Assembly (NCBI RefSeq): GCF_000688515.1
Contig: NZ_JHZK01000007.1
Coordinates: 62,001-126,000, forward strand
Source: Afifella pfennigii DSM 17143
Lineage (GTDB): Bacteria > Pseudomonadota > Alphaproteobacteria > Rhizobiales > Afifellaceae
DNA: 64,000 nucleotides
Direction: 5' to 3'
Part shown: in pieces, positions 41,978 to 52,284 of the stretch
Layout of the letters: each line of letters opens with the position of its first letter
Position numbering within the stretch: the stretch's first letter is position 1
The notes under the pieces: model-generated
Database searches by the model: none
Seen by the model: only the letters and a program-made list of their open reading frames with translations
What the model was told of the DNA's origin: nothing
Translations under genes and position numbers: made by a program

Positions 41978-44029
41978 ATGGCGGATAATCGCCCGAAGAC
42001 TCCCGGTGGAAGCTGGGGCCGTGGCAACCAGCCTGGCGAGCACGAAGAGGACGATCCTCTCGTCGAGCTCGCCCGCATCGTCAGCGAGGACGGCTCGTAT
42101 TTCGGCTCCCATGGCCGAGGCGATCGGCCGGCCGCTCCGGAACGGAGCGAGCCGGAACTGGAGACCTTTTCCTCCGAGCTGGAAGCGGAGCTGATGCGCG
42201 AGTTCGAGCAGACGCAGGGCGATGCCCCGGCGCAGCCGGGCTCGATGCCCGCGAGCCCCTCGGCCTATCGCCCCATCGGCGAAAGCCTGCCCGATTGGAG
42301 CGCGGAGCAACGCGAGGCCGCCGCCGCCGAGCCTGCCCCGGAAGAGCCGCCGGCCGGCGCCGGCCCCAGCCCTTACGATCCGCACGAGAGCGACATTCTC
42401 GCCGCACTCGCACAGGAGCTGGAGCAGGAAGGCAGCTACCGGCCGGAGCCGACCGCCGAGGAACGCCGCGAGGCCGGCCATGCGGATTGGTCGGGCGAGG
42501 AGGATTTCGAGACGCTTCTGGAAAGCGATTTGAGGCGCGAGGAGGACGATTGGGGCGGCGAGGCGCCGGCGGAAGTCTACGAGGACGAGCCGCCGAGCGA
42601 GGAATATGCGCCCGCCGGATACGACGTTGCGGAGGATTACGACGCGCCCGGCCGATATGAGAGCGCCGGCTTTTCCGAGCCCGCCAATCCTTATCTGGAC
42701 GAGCCGGAGACGCGCGACTTCCAGGAGCCGCAGACGGGCGCGCTTCACGGACGCGATCTTCGTCGTTCGGGTGGGCTGGAACTGCGTCTCGACCATGCTG
42801 ATGCGCTGGAGAGCCGCTTCGGCGAGCCGCCGCGGCGCGAGGGCGGGGCGGACGATTTGGAGGAACTCGGTAGCGAGTTTCCCTTCCTCAACGAAAGCGA
42901 GCCCTTGGTCACGCCCGCGGATGCGGAGCCTGATGGGCCCTCGGAGCTCGCCGGAAAGGCCCGGCAGGGCAAGACGAAGCGCGCCGGGCTGATGGCCCTT
43001 GCCGGGGTGCTGGGCGTCGTGGTGATCGGCGGCGGCGTTTTCGCCATGCTCGGCGGGCAGGAGGGCGATCCGGACGAGGTGCCGGTGATCACCGCCGACA
43101 GCGAACCGGTGAAGGTGCCGGTGGAAGATCCGGAGGACGGCGGATCGGAAGAGGTCGGCCAGGCCGTTTTCGACCGCGTGGCCGGCCGCGAGACGACGAC
43201 GGAAGGACAACTCGTCGACCGCAACGAGGAGCCGCGCGAGATCGCACGCATCGTGCTGCCCAACGGGCAGACGGGAGAGGCGGGCCAGGCAGACGAGGAC
43301 GGCAAGATCGCCGCGCGCATCTCCGACGAGACGCAGGTGCCGGAAATCGGCCCCGAGGTGACGCCGATCGGACCGAAGAAGGTGCGCACGGTGATCGTCA
43401 GGCCGGACGGCACCATCGTGGAAAGTCCCGAGCCGCAGACGACGGCTTCCGACGAGCCGACAGAAATCGCCGGCCCGGCGCCGGCGGAGAACCCGGAGCC
43501 TGTGCGCGTGCAGAGTGTGCGCGTGGGCGAGGACGCGGCCGCAACCGGGTCCGAGAGCCCGGCGCTCGGCTCCCCGAGCGGCCCTCTGGCCGGGGGGCAG
43601 CCGCAGGAGCCGACTGCACGTGAGAGCGAGCCGGTCGATTTCGCCAACCTGCCCGCGCCTCGGCCGGCGCCGCCGGCCTTGCAGGCGCCCGAGCCGACAG
43701 CGACGCCAACCGCGACGATGACCGCGCCGGAGCCACAGGTCGCCGCCGTCGAAACCCAGCCGGTCGTCACTGAGACGCCGCCTGCCGGCTGGGCCGTGCA
43801 GGTGAGCTCGCAGCGTAGCGAGGAACAGGCGCGGGCGAGCTTCACCAGCCTGCAGCAGCGCTTCCCAACGCTGCTCGGCGACCAGCAGCCCTATATCCAG
43901 GAGGCCGATCTCGGCGACAAGGGCGTCTATTACCGGGTACGCGTCGGCCCGATGGCGGACCGCAACGCCGCCATTTCCCTGTGCGAGGATCTGAAGAGCG
44001 CCGGCGGCTCGTGCTTCGTCACGCGCTGA
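41978..44029 (+). CDS. SPOR-domain cell-division membrane protein
   Basis: A 683-residue bitopic protein. A long acidic, Pro/Glu-rich cytoplasmic part (residues 1-330) precedes one transmembrane helix (about 337-358), a Pro/Thr/Glu-rich periplasmic linker and a C-terminal SPOR domain (about 602-683) beginning GWAVQVSSQRSEEQARASF. SPOR domains bind glycan strands stripped of stem peptides at the division septum. The gene lies between argS and nagZ, as in other Hyphomicrobiales. Low sequence complexity outside the TM and SPOR parts limits further assignment. Confidence 0.88.
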   Translation: MADNRPKTPGGSWGRGNQPGEHEEDDPLVELARIVSEDGSYFGSHGRGDRPAAPERSEPELETFSSELEAELMREFEQTQGDAPAQPGSMPASPSAYRPIGESLPDWSAEQREAAAAEPAPEEPPAGAGPSPYDPHESDILAALAQELEQEGSYRPEPTAEERREAGHADWSGEEDFETLLESDLRREEDDWGGEAPAEVYEDEPPSEEYAPAGYDVAEDYDAPGRYESAGFSEPANPYLDEPETRDFQEPQTGALHGRDLRRSGGLELRLDHADALESRFGEPPRREGGADDLEELGSEFPFLNESEPLVTPADAEPDGPSELAGKARQGKTKRAGLMALAGVLGVVVIGGGVFAMLGGQEGDPDEVPVITADSEPVKVPVEDPEDGGSEEVGQAVFDRVAGRETTTEGQLVDRNEEPREIARIVLPNGQTGEAGQADEDGKIAARISDETQVPEIGPEVTPIGPKKVRTVIVRPDGTIVESPEPQTTASDEPTEIAGPAPAENPEPVRVQSVRVGEDAAATGSESPALGSPSGPLAGGQPQEPTARESEPVDFANLPAPRPAPPALQAPEPTATPTATMTAPEPQVAAVETQPVVTETPPAGWAVQVSSQRSEEQARASFTSLQQRFPTLLGDQQPYIQEADLGDKGVYYRVRVGPMADRNAAISLCEDLKSAGGSCFVTR

Positions 44030-44058
44030 GCCGCCAATACGACAGCCGGACCGCCTGA

Positions 44059-45081
44059 ATGCCCACCAAGGCGTTCATCTGTGGCCTGGCGGGAACCTCG
44101 CTCGGCTCCGAAGAGCGCGCTTTCCTGCGCCAGGAACGACCATGGGGCGTGATCCTCTTCGCCCGCAACGTCGGCACGGCCGAGACGTTGCGGCGGCTAT
44201 GCGCCGATATCCGCGAAGCTCTGGAGGCGCCGGATCTGCCCATCCTCATCGACCAGGAGGGCGGGCGCGTGCAGCGCATCCGCCCACCCTTGGCGCCGGC
44301 CTATCCGCCGGCCGCGGCCTATGGCGCGCTCTATCGGCGCGATGCCCAGGCGGGCATCGAGGCCGCACGGCTCGGCGCGCAGCTCATCGGCCTCGACCTG
44401 ACATCCTTCGGCATCAACGTCGATTGCCTGCCGGTGCTCGACATTCCCGCGCCGGGCAGCAGCGAGGTTATCGGAGACCGCGCCTACGGCACGACGCCGC
44501 AAGCCGTCGCCGCGCTCGGGGCCGCGGCCATGGCGGGCCTCAAAGCGGCCGGCGTCGCGCCGGTCATCAAGCATCTGCCCGGACACGGCCGGGCGAGCCT
44601 CGACACGCATCTCGCCCTCCCGGTCGTCGATGCCGACGCGGGATGTCTGGCCGATTGGGATTTCGTGCCGTTTCAGGCGCTGGCGGATAGGGCGAGCCTC
44701 GGCATGACCGCCCATATCGTCTTCTCCGCCGTGGATAGCGAGCGGCCGGCGACGCAATCGCCGACGGTGATTGCTAACATCATCCGTGAGCGAATCGGTT
44801 TCGATGGCCTGTTGATGACCGACGATATCTCCATGCAGGCGCTTTCCGGCGATCTTGGCGAGCGCGCGCGGCTCGCCCTTCGGGCGGGATGCGATCTCGT
44901 GCTGCACTGCAACGGCGAGATGGCGGAGATGCGCCTGGTGGCAAAGGTGGCGCCAGAGCTTGCCGGCGCCGCGCTGGAACGCGCGCGAAGGGCCGCCGCG
45001 GCCATGCCGCAAGCGAAGGCTGCCGACCGCGGCGCCGTTGCGGCGCGTCTGTGCGAGCTGATGGGCGAGGGGGTGGCATGA
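44059..45081 (+). CDS. nagZ: beta-N-acetylhexosaminidase NagZ
   Basis: A 340-residue family 3 glycoside hydrolase that removes GlcNAc from muropeptides in the cytosol during wall recycling. Diagnostic motifs: LIDQEGGRVQRI, the catalytic loop KHLPGHGRASLDTHLALP (the His-Asp acid/base pair) and LLMTDDISMQALSG with the nucleophile Asp. Its stop overlaps the scpA start (ATGA). It links the SPOR division gene with chromosome-segregation genes in one transcriptional direction. Confidence 0.95.
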   Translation: MPTKAFICGLAGTSLGSEERAFLRQERPWGVILFARNVGTAETLRRLCADIREALEAPDLPILIDQEGGRVQRIRPPLAPAYPPAAAYGALYRRDAQAGIEAARLGAQLIGLDLTSFGINVDCLPVLDIPAPGSSEVIGDRAYGTTPQAVAALGAAAMAGLKAAGVAPVIKHLPGHGRASLDTHLALPVVDADAGCLADWDFVPFQALADRASLGMTAHIVFSAVDSERPATQSPTVIANIIRERIGFDGLLMTDDISMQALSGDLGERARLALRAGCDLVLHCNGEMAEMRLVAKVAPELAGAALERARRAAAAMPQAKAADRGAVAARLCELMGEGVA

Positions 45082-45875
45082 ACGGCAAGCGGGACTTCTT
45101 CGAGGAGGAACTGGCGCCACGGCCTGGCGATGAGGATATCCTGCTCATCGATATCGACGGCTTTGAGGGACCGCTCGACCTGCTTCTGGCGCTGGCGCGG
45201 CACCAGAAAGTCGATCTGACCAAGATCTCCGTGCTCGCCCTCGCCGAGCAATATCTCACCTTCATCGACAAGGCGCGCAGCCTGCATCTTCAGGTCGCCG
45301 CCGACTATCTGGTCATGGCCGCCTGGCTCGCCTACCTCAAATCGCGTCTCCTCCTTCCCGATCCGGAGCCTCTGGAAGAGCCGAGCGGGGAGGAACTCGC
45401 CGCCCGGCTCGCCTTTCGCCTGACGCGCCTGCAGGCGATGCGCGAGGCGGCGGAGAAACTGACGGAGCGCGAGCGTCTCGGCCACGATGTCTTCGCCCGC
45501 GGCATGCCGGAAGGCGTGGCACTCGGCCAGGCGACGGCCTGGCAGGCCGGTCTCTACGATCTCCTGGCGGCCTATGCGGCCCGCCGGGCACGGCATTTCG
45601 CCAGCACCATCCAGATGAAGAAGCGCACGGTCATCCCGCTGGCGGAGGCGCGCGAGCGGCTGATGCGTCTCATCGGACCGAGCTCCAGCTGGGCACCGAT
45701 CGATCACTTCCTCAGCGAATATCTGGTGCGACCGGAATTGCGCGCCACGGCCCGCGCCAGCGCGCTGTCGGCGAGCCTGGAGCTGGTGCGCGAAGGCGAG
45801 TTGGAGCTGATGCAGGCGGCGAGTTTCGCGCCGCTCTATGTCCGACGTAAGCCGAAGGAGGACGCGCGTGCCTGA
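45078..45875 (+). CDS. scpA: segregation and condensation protein ScpA
   Basis: A 265-residue kleisin that, with ScpB, closes the SMC ring for chromosome condensation. The conserved N-terminal block FEGPLDLLLALARHQKVDLTKISVLALAEQYL and the AADYLVMAAWLAYLKSRLLLPDP helix are clear; the C-terminal winged helix is less conserved. It begins inside the nagZ stop and its last 8 bases overlap the scpB start. Confidence 0.93.
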   Translation: MNGKRDFFEEELAPRPGDEDILLIDIDGFEGPLDLLLALARHQKVDLTKISVLALAEQYLTFIDKARSLHLQVAADYLVMAAWLAYLKSRLLLPDPEPLEEPSGEELAARLAFRLTRLQAMREAAEKLTERERLGHDVFARGMPEGVALGQATAWQAGLYDLLAAYAARRARHFASTIQMKKRTVIPLAEARERLMRLIGPSSSWAPIDHFLSEYLVRPELRATARASALSASLELVREGELELMQAASFAPLYVRRKPKEDARA

Positions 45876-46530
45876 TCTCTTCGTCGCCACGGCCGCTTCC
45901 AGCAACGTCACCAGCCTGTCGCCGGAGGATCGGCGGCTGCATCTGCGCATGCTGGAGGCCATCCTTTTCGCCGCCACGCAGCCCCTGACGGAGGCCGAGC
46001 TCGCAAGCAAGATGCCGGAAGGTATCGAGATCAAGCCGCTGCTGCAGGAATTGCAGACGGCCTATGCCAGTCGCGGCGTCAATTTGCGCCCATCCGGCGA
46101 CGCCTGGGCCTTCCGCACCGCGCCGGATCTCGGCTTTCTGCTGGAGGAACACCGGCAGGAGGAGAAGAAGCTCTCGCGCCCGGCGCTGGAGACGCTCGCC
46201 ATCATCGCCTATCACCAGCCGGTGACGCGCGCCGAAATCGAGGAGGTGCGGGGCGTCTCCACGTCCAAGGGAACGCTCGACGTCCTGTTGGAGACAGGCT
46301 GGGTGCGCCCGCGCGGCCGCCGGCGCTCGCCGGGCCGGCCGCTCACCTTCGGCACGACGCGGGAGTTCCTCGATCATTTCGGCCTGTCGGAGATCGGCGA
46401 TCTTCCCGGGCTCGCCGAGCTCAAGGCGGCGGGGCTCCTCAGCGCCACCATCCCGCCCGGCTTTGAGGGCCAGCCGCCTTTCGGCGTGGATGCGGCCGAA
46501 GAGGACCTCTTGGAGCGGGAGACCAGCTAG
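45868..46530 (+). CDS. scpB: segregation and condensation protein ScpB
   Basis: A 220-residue protein of the SMC-ScpAB complex, made of two winged helices: LRMLEAILFAATQPLTEAELA and the second with SRPALETLAIIAYHQPVTRAEIEEVRGV. Start: GTG at 45868 is preferred because AAGGAGG (45855-45861) is spaced six bases before it; the ATG at 45838 is inside scpA without such a site. The end is 57 bases before an ABC ATPase gene. Confidence 0.92.
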   Translation: MPDLFVATAASSNVTSLSPEDRRLHLRMLEAILFAATQPLTEAELASKMPEGIEIKPLLQELQTAYASRGVNLRPSGDAWAFRTAPDLGFLLEEHRQEEKKLSRPALETLAIIAYHQPVTRAEIEEVRGVSTSKGTLDVLLETGWVRPRGRRRSPGRPLTFGTTREFLDHFGLSEIGDLPGLAELKAAGLLSATIPPGFEGQPPFGVDAAEEDLLERETS

Positions 46531-46587
46531 AGCCGCCGCAGCACCGTGGCGCTTGCGTCGCCGGGCGGAATTCCCTAAGGCCCAGCC

Positions 46588-47706
46588 ATGCCAGCCGCGC
46601 ACCCGACGAAGCCGGCGCGCCGCCGGCGTGCCGCCGCCACGATCGCCTCCTCGCTGAGCTTCGAGGACGTTTCACGCCGCTATGGGCCGGTGACGGCGCT
46701 GGCGGGCGTCGACCTGAAGGTGCGCGCCGGCGAGGTTGTCTCGCTGCTCGGCCAGTCGGGCTGCGGCAAGACCACGTTGTTGCGGATCGCCGCCGGGGTG
46801 GAAGCGCCAAGTTCCGGCCGCGTCCTCATCGACGAGCGGGTGGTGGCCTCCGAAGCCGTTCTGGTGCCGCCGGAAAAGCGCTCCGTCGGCCTCGTCTTCC
46901 AGGATTACGCCCTGTTTCCGCATTTGACGGTGCTGCACAACGTCATGTTCGGGCTCGCGGCGCTTTCTCGCCAGGCGCGCCAGGCGGAAGCGGGAGCGGC
47001 GCTGGCGCGCGTCGGCCTCTCGCATCTCGCCCAGGCCTATCCGCACGAAATCTCCGGCGGCGAGCAGCAGCGCGTGGCGCTCGCCCGGGCGGTGGCGCCG
47101 CGGCCGGGCATTCTGCTGATGGACGAGCCCTTCTCCGGCCTCGATTCCCGCCTCAGGGAGGCGGTGCGGGCGGAGACCCTGGCGGTGCTGCGCGAGGCCG
47201 GGGCGACGGCGGTGATCGTCACCCACGACCCGGAGGAGGCGATGGCCATCTCCGACCGTATCGTGTTGATGCGGGCGGGGCGGATCGTCCAGGAAGGCCG
47301 CTCGGAGGATCTTTATCTCAGCCCAGCCTCTCTCTTCGCGGCGCGCTTCTTCTCCTCCCTCAACGAGATCGAGGCGAAGGTCTCGGCCGGCGAGGCGGTG
47401 ACACCGATCGGGCGCTTCGCGGCTCCGGCGCTTTCGGAGGGGGCGAGGGCGGTGGTGGCGATCCGCCCGCAAGGCGTGCGCCTTGCCCGGCTCAACGGCG
47501 AGGCGGCGGGTGTGCGCGGGCGTATCGTCTCGCGGCGCTTTCTTGGCGAAGTGCAGCAATTCGACGTAGCGCTGCAAGGCCTCGACACCTATATCACGGC
47601 ACGGGGGCGATTGGAGGAAACGCTGGCGGTCGGCACGGAAGTGGCGGTCGGCTTCGATCAGCGAGATGCCTTGGTGTTCCCGGTCGAGGACGAGGGCGTT
47701 GGTTGA
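46588..47706 (+). CDS. ABC transporter ATP-binding protein, iron(III)/FbpC-like
   Basis: A 372-residue ATPase: Walker A GQSGCGKTTLL, signature ISGGEQQRVALARAVA, Walker B ILLMDEPFSGLDS and H-loop VTHDPEEAM, followed by a C-terminal domain of about 120 residues with the TOBE-like RPQGVRLARL. Its best resemblance is to FbpC-type ferric-iron importers, but the permease and binding protein are absent: it stands alone between scpB and tatA. So the substrate is open and the partner genes must be elsewhere, or it moved here. The gene is typical of the neighbourhood in base composition. Confidence 0.85.
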   Translation: MPAAHPTKPARRRRAAATIASSLSFEDVSRRYGPVTALAGVDLKVRAGEVVSLLGQSGCGKTTLLRIAAGVEAPSSGRVLIDERVVASEAVLVPPEKRSVGLVFQDYALFPHLTVLHNVMFGLAALSRQARQAEAGAALARVGLSHLAQAYPHEISGGEQQRVALARAVAPRPGILLMDEPFSGLDSRLREAVRAETLAVLREAGATAVIVTHDPEEAMAISDRIVLMRAGRIVQEGRSEDLYLSPASLFAARFFSSLNEIEAKVSAGEAVTPIGRFAAPALSEGARAVVAIRPQGVRLARLNGEAAGVRGRIVSRRFLGEVQQFDVALQGLDTYITARGRLEETLAVGTEVAVGFDQRDALVFPVEDEGVG

Positions 47707-47770
47707 TGGCCGTCTGGCGATTTGCCATAGTCGAACACAACCGACAGCGATGTTTTGAAAGGTTCAAGCC

Positions 47771-47998
47771 ATGTCGATAGGCTTCTGGCAGATCGCGATT
47801 ATCGCGATCATCATCGTGCTTCTTTTCGGGCGCGGAAAGATTTCCGACCTGATGGGCGATGTTGCCAAGGGTATCAAGAGCTTCAAGTCCGGCCTTGCCG
47901 AAGACGACACGCAGAACGAGCCGAAGCAGTCCAAGACCATCGAGCATAACGAAACGCCGACGGTGGAGCCGGCTGAGAAGAAGAGCAACGTCAGCTGA
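47771..47998 (+). CDS. tatA: Sec-independent translocase subunit TatA
   Basis: A 75-residue protein with an N-terminal membrane helix (GFWQIAIIAIIIVLLF) and an amphipathic helix GRGKISDLMGDVAKGIKSFKSG, the TatA pattern, then a short acidic tail. TatA oligomers form the pore for folded proteins with twin-arginine signals. It is followed by tatB and tatC in one operon. Confidence 0.95.
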   Translation: MSIGFWQIAIIAIIIVLLFGRGKISDLMGDVAKGIKSFKSGLAEDDTQNEPKQSKTIEHNETPTVEPAEKKSNVS

Positions 47999-48031
47999 TC
48001 TCTTCGGCCGCCAGCGGCCTCGGAAGGTTCC

Positions 48032-48586
48032 ATGCTCGATATCGGTTGGACGGAGATCGTAGTTATCGCCGGCGTGGCGATCATTGTCGTCGGTCCGAAG
48101 GACCTGCCCGGCATGCTGAGGACGTTCGGCCGCACCATGGGCCAGGTGCGGCGGACCGCCAACGATTTCAAGCGCCAGTTCGACGAGGCGCTGCGCGAGG
48201 CGGAGCGGCAGTCGGGCATGGAGGAAACCAAGAAGACCCTGCAATCGGTCTCCAAGATGGACCCGCTCGCCGACGTGAAGAAGGATGTGGAGAAGGCGGT
48301 CAACGCCTCCGGGAAAGGTGCATCCGCGAAAAGCCCCTCCGGCAAAGACGCCTCCGGCAAGGACGGCGCCGAAGACGACACCAAGAGCGTGGACGAGCAG
48401 AAGCCGGTTCCTTCGGCGCTGGCTGCGGCGCCGGCCACGGGCGCCGACGCGGATGCGCCGTCTGGCGGGACGGTGACACCTGCAAGTGATGCGGGCGATG
48501 CCGCGCCTGACGCCGCGCCGCCACGCCAACGCTCCGATGCGCCCGCAACAGGCCAGCGCGACGGGCCCAAGAGCGACGCCGCATGA
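48032..48586 (+). CDS. tatB: Sec-independent translocase subunit TatB
   Basis: A 184-residue protein with a single membrane helix (MLDIGWTEIVVIAGVAIIVVGP), the TatB motif GPKDLPGMLRTFGRTMG and a longer amphipathic region VRRTANDFKRQFDEALREAER, then a disordered Ala/Lys/Pro-rich tail. TatB binds twin-arginine signals with TatC. The stop overlaps the tatC start by four bases. Confidence 0.94.
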   Translation: MLDIGWTEIVVIAGVAIIVVGPKDLPGMLRTFGRTMGQVRRTANDFKRQFDEALREAERQSGMEETKKTLQSVSKMDPLADVKKDVEKAVNASGKGASAKSPSGKDASGKDGAEDDTKSVDEQKPVPSALAAAPATGADADAPSGGTVTPASDAGDAAPDAAPPRQRSDAPATGQRDGPKSDAA

Positions 48587-49404
48587 GCGCGGAGAACAGC
48601 GTGGACCCGCGCGAGGATGAGATCGAAGCCTCCCGCGCACCGTTGATCGAGCATCTTATCGAGCTGCGTTCCCGGCTCCTTAAGGCACTCGTGGCGGTGA
48701 TGATCGCCTTCGTCGTCTGTTTTTACTTCGCCGACACGATCTTCAACCTGTTGATCATCCCCTATGAGCGGGCGGCAGGCTCGGAGCGCGATATCCGCCT
48801 CATCTTCACCGCGCCGCAGGAATATTTCTTCACGCAGATGAAGCTCGCCTTCTTCGGTGCTCTCTTCATCGCCTTTCCGGTGATCGCCAATCAGCTCTAC
48901 AAATTCATCGCGCCCGGCCTCTACCGGCACGAGCGCCAGGCCTTCTATCCCTACCTCATCGCCACGCCGGTTCTCTTCCTCATCGGCGCCGCCCTCGTCT
49001 ATTTCGTCGTCATGCCGCTCGCCCTCGGCTTCTTCCTGTCGATGGAGCAGACCGGCGGAGAGGGCAAGGCGACGATCGAGCTGCTGCCGAAGGTCAACGA
49101 GTATCTCGGGCTGATCATGACGCTGATCTTCGCATTCGGCCTGGTTTTCCAGCTGCCGGTGGCGCTGACGCTCCTGGGACGGGTCGGTATTGTCGATGCG
49201 GCCGGCCTGAAGGCGAAGCGCAAATGGGCGATCATGCTGGCCTTCGTCGCCGCGGCGATCCTGACGCCGCCCGATCCCATCAGCCAGATCGGCCTCGCCT
49301 TGCCGACCATCCTTCTCTACGAAATCTCCATCTGGGCCGTACGGCGGGTGGAATTGAAGGAACAAGCCGCCGGCAGCGAGAGCGGGGCAGCTTCCAGCAG
49401 CTGA
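48583..49404 (+). CDS. tatC: Sec-independent translocase subunit TatC
   Basis: A 273-residue, six-helix membrane protein, the signal receptor of the Tat system. Key text: APLIEHLIELRSRLLKAL at the N-terminus, TAPQEYFFTQMKLAFFGALFIAFPV, and FYPYLIATPVLFLIGAALVYF. The conserved glutamate EYFF is present. It starts inside tatB and ends 116 bases before serS. Confidence 0.95.
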   Translation: MSAENSVDPREDEIEASRAPLIEHLIELRSRLLKALVAVMIAFVVCFYFADTIFNLLIIPYERAAGSERDIRLIFTAPQEYFFTQMKLAFFGALFIAFPVIANQLYKFIAPGLYRHERQAFYPYLIATPVLFLIGAALVYFVVMPLALGFFLSMEQTGGEGKATIELLPKVNEYLGLIMTLIFAFGLVFQLPVALTLLGRVGIVDAAGLKAKRKWAIMLAFVAAAILTPPDPISQIGLALPTILLYEISIWAVRRVELKEQAAGSESGAASSS

Positions 49405-49520
49405 TCTGGCCTTGGCGGCGCGGCGCTGGCGAGACTTGACCCAGCCACCCGTTGCGTTAGGCCGTTCGGCGCGATTCTAACCTCGGCCCCGCCTGGGGCC
49501 CTTCGGAGGTTTCACGAGAT

Positions 49521-50825
49521 ATGCTCGACATCAATTGGATTCGGAAGAATCCGGAGGCGCTCGACCGGGCGCTGGCCGACCGCGGGGACGAGCCGGCGGC
49601 CGGGCGCCTGATCGCCCTCGACGAGGCCCGCCGCGCCCATGTCCAGGAGCTGCAGAAAGCCCAGGGCGCGCGCAATGCCGCCTCCAAGGAGATCGGCAAG
49701 GCCAAGGCCAGCGGCGACGAGGACGCGGCGCAGAAGCTGATTGAGGAAGTCGCCAAGCTGAAGAGCTTCCTGCAGGAGGGCGAGGCCAAGGAACGGGCTC
49801 TGGAGGAGGAACTGCGTGCGGCGCTGGCGCAAATCCCCAACGTGCCGCTCGACGACGTGCCGGTCGGCGCGGACGAGAGCGCCAATGTCGAGCTCAGAAC
49901 CTTCGGCAACCCCAAGCTCGACGATCGAGCCCCGGAGCATTTCGAGATCGGCGAGAACCTCAGCCTGATGGATTTTGAGACGGCCGCCAAGCTTTCCGGC
50001 GCGCGTTTCGTCGTCCTCAAGGGCGAGCTTGCCCGGCTGGAGCGGGCGCTCGGCCAGTTCATGCTCGACCTGCATACGCGCGAGCATGGCTATACGGAGG
50101 TGTTGCCTCCAATGCTGGTGCGCGACGAGGTGCTCTTCGGCACGGCGCAGCTGCCCAAATTCGCCGAGGATCAATACGCGGCGAACGCGCCGGATGAGGA
50201 AGAGGGCGAAACCTCCAGCCGGCTGTGGCTGATCCCGACGGCGGAGGTGCCGCTGACCAACCTGGTGCGCGAATCGATCCTGACGGAGGAGGAGCTGCCG
50301 TTGCGCTTCACCGCGCTGACGCCCTGCTTCCGCTCCGAAGCCGGCTCGGCGGGCCGCGATACGCGCGGCATGCTGCGCCAGCACCAGTTCAACAAGGTGG
50401 AGCTTGTCTCCATCACCTCCGGCGCGACGAGCCAGCAGGAGCAGGAGCGCATGACCGCCTGCGCGGAGGAGGTGCTGAAGCGCCTGGAGCTGCCCTATCG
50501 GGTGGTGGTCCTTTCCACCGGCGATATGGGCTTTGCCGCGCAGCGCACCTACGACATCGAGGTGTGGCTGCCGGGGCAGGGCGCTTATCGGGAAATCTCG
50601 TCCTGCTCGGTCTGCGGCGATTTCCAGGCGCGGCGGATGAACGCCCGCTACCGGCCCAGCGGCGAGAAGCAGCCGCAATTCGTGCATACGCTGAACGGCT
50701 CGGGCGTCGCCGTCGGGCGCGCCCTCATCGCCGTCATGGAGAATTACGTGAACGCCGACGGCTCCATCACCGTGCCGGCGGCGCTTCGGCCCTATCTCGG
50801 CGGCCAGGAGCGGATCGGCGCATGA
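49521..50825 (+). CDS. serS: seryl-tRNA synthetase
   Basis: A 434-residue class II synthetase. The N-terminal long antiparallel coiled coil (about residues 25-110) is followed by the catalytic core with [12 protein letters not shown], motif 2 [26 protein letters not shown] and motif 3 [17 protein letters not shown]. The ATG at 49521 gives the conserved [15 protein letters not shown]. It ends inside the surE start (ATGA). Confidence 0.96.
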   Translation: MLDINWIRKNPEALDRALADRGDEPAAGRLIALDEARRAHVQELQKAQGARNAASKEIGKAKASGDEDAAQKLIEEVAKLKSFLQEGEAKERALEEELRAALAQIPNVPLDDVPVGADESANVELRTFGNPKLDDRAPEHFEIGENLSLMDFETAAKLSGARFVVLKGELARLERALGQFMLDLHTREHGYTEVLPPMLVRDEVLFGTAQLPKFAEDQYAANAPDEEEGETSSRLWLIPTAEVPLTNLVRESILTEEELPLRFTALTPCFRSEAGSAGRDTRGMLRQHQFNKVELVSITSGATSQQEQERMTACAEEVLKRLELPYRVVVLSTGDMGFAAQRTYDIEVWLPGQGAYREISSCSVCGDFQARRMNARYRPSGEKQPQFVHTLNGSGVAVGRALIAVMENYVNADGSITVPAALRPYLGGQERIGA

Positions 50826-51616
50826 AAATCCTCGTCACCAACGATGACGGCATCTACGCGCCGGGCCTGAAGATCGCCGAGGAGATCGCCCGCCGGCTCT
50901 CCGACGATGTCTGGGTGATCGCGCCGGAGACCGACCAGTCGGGCGTCGCCCATGCCCTGACCCTCAGCGATCCTCTGCGCCTGCGCAAGGTGGACGAGCG
51001 CCACTTCGCCGTGCGCGGCACGCCGACCGATTGCGTCATCATGGGGCTGAAGAAGGTGCTCGACGGTAGGCCGGATCTCGTCATCTCCGGCGTCAATCGC
51101 GGCCAGAACATCGCCGACGACGTCTCCTATTCCGGTACCGTGGCCGGCGCCATCGAGGGAACGCTGCTCGGCATCCGCTCCTTCGCCCTGTCGCAGGCCT
51201 TCGGGCGCGAGAGCGTGGAGCACCCGCACTTCGATTGCGCCCTCACGCATGGCCCGGAGATCATCCGCCGGGCGTTGGAGGCCGAGATCCCCGTCGGCGT
51301 GCTGATGAACGTCAATTTTCCCGACCGGGCGGCGGGGAACGTCGCGGGCGTCTCGGTGACCCGGCAGGGACGCCGCGCGGAGGGCTGGCTGCGTATCGAG
51401 GAGCGTGCCGACGGGCGCGGCCGGCCCTATTACTGGATCGGCTTCCGGCACACCCAGATGGAGGCGCCGCCGGAGACCGATCTCGCCGCGCTGGCGGCGG
51501 GGCGCATCTCCGTGACGCCGCTGTCCCTCGACATGACCGACGAAGCCACGCGCAGCGACCTTCTCGACCATTTCGCCGATCCTCTGGCCAAGCAGCGGGA
51601 AGCGAGCGGCACGTGA
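50822..51616 (+). CDS. surE: 5'/3'-nucleotidase SurE
   Basis: A 264-residue metal-dependent nucleotidase, important for survival in stationary phase. The N-terminal motif [15 protein letters not shown] carries the metal-binding Asp pair, with [47 protein letters not shown] and [10 protein letters not shown] further on. It overlaps serS by four bases and pcm by four bases (GTGA), the usual surE-pcm arrangement. Confidence 0.95.
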   Translation: MKILVTNDDGIYAPGLKIAEEIARRLSDDVWVIAPETDQSGVAHALTLSDPLRLRKVDERHFAVRGTPTDCVIMGLKKVLDGRPDLVISGVNRGQNIADDVSYSGTVAGAIEGTLLGIRSFALSQAFGRESVEHPHFDCALTHGPEIIRRALEAEIPVGVLMNVNFPDRAAGNVAGVSVTRQGRRAEGWLRIEERADGRGRPYYWIGFRHTQMEAPPETDLAALAAGRISVTPLSLDMTDEATRSDLLDHFADPLAKQREASGT

Positions 51617-52284
51617 GCGACATCCCGCCGGTGGAGCCCGATCCCGATGCCCGCATCCGGCTTGCCAGCCTGATCCTGCGGCTGCGCGAGCTCGGCATCT
51701 CGAACCGGCGGGTGCTGGCGGCCATCGAGACGGTGCCGCGGGAGGTCTTCGTGCCGGAGGAATACCGCGACGAGGCCTATCTGGACCGGGCGCTGCCGAT
51801 CGCATGCGGCCAGACGATCAGCGCGCCCTCGGTGGTGGCGATGATGACGGCGGCGCTGGAACCGGAGGAACGGCACCATGCCCTGGAGATCGGCACGGGC
51901 TCCGGCTACCAGGCGGCCATTCTCGCCAAGCTCTGTCGCCGGGTGACGACGCTGGAGCGTTACCGGACGCTGCTGGAGGGGGCCGAGACGCGCTGGGCGG
52001 CGCTCGGCATCACCAACATCGCCGGCATCGTCGCCGACGGCTCCAAGGGCTGGCCGGCGGGGGCGCCCTTCGACCGTATCCTGGTGACGGCGGCGGCGGC
52101 GGTGGCACCGGCCAAGCTGGTGGCGCAGCTCGTCGATGGCGGCATCCTGGTCGCGCCCGTCGGACCGGCCGACGGGGTGCAGCGCCTGACGCTCTTCCGC
52201 AAGGAAGGGACGAAGGTGGAGACGCGCGATCTCGGCGCGGTGCGCTTCGTGCCGCTCCTGGAGGGCGTGGCGCGCAATCTTTAG
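51613..52284 (+). CDS. pcm: protein-L-isoaspartate O-methyltransferase
   Basis: A 223-residue enzyme that repairs isoaspartyl residues. Unlike the methyltransferase at 27305 it has the substrate loop [18 protein letters not shown]; motif I reads [20 protein letters not shown] and the C-terminal [13 protein letters not shown] is normal. The start is GTG, overlapping the surE stop. It is followed by the LytM-factor gene 117 bases later. Confidence 0.93.
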   Translation: MSDIPPVEPDPDARIRLASLILRLRELGISNRRVLAAIETVPREVFVPEEYRDEAYLDRALPIACGQTISAPSVVAMMTAALEPEERHHALEIGTGSGYQAAILAKLCRRVTTLERYRTLLEGAETRWAALGITNIAGIVADGSKGWPAGAPFDRILVTAAAAVAPAKLVAQLVDGGILVAPVGPADGVQRLTLFRKEGTKVETRDLGAVRFVPLLEGVARNL

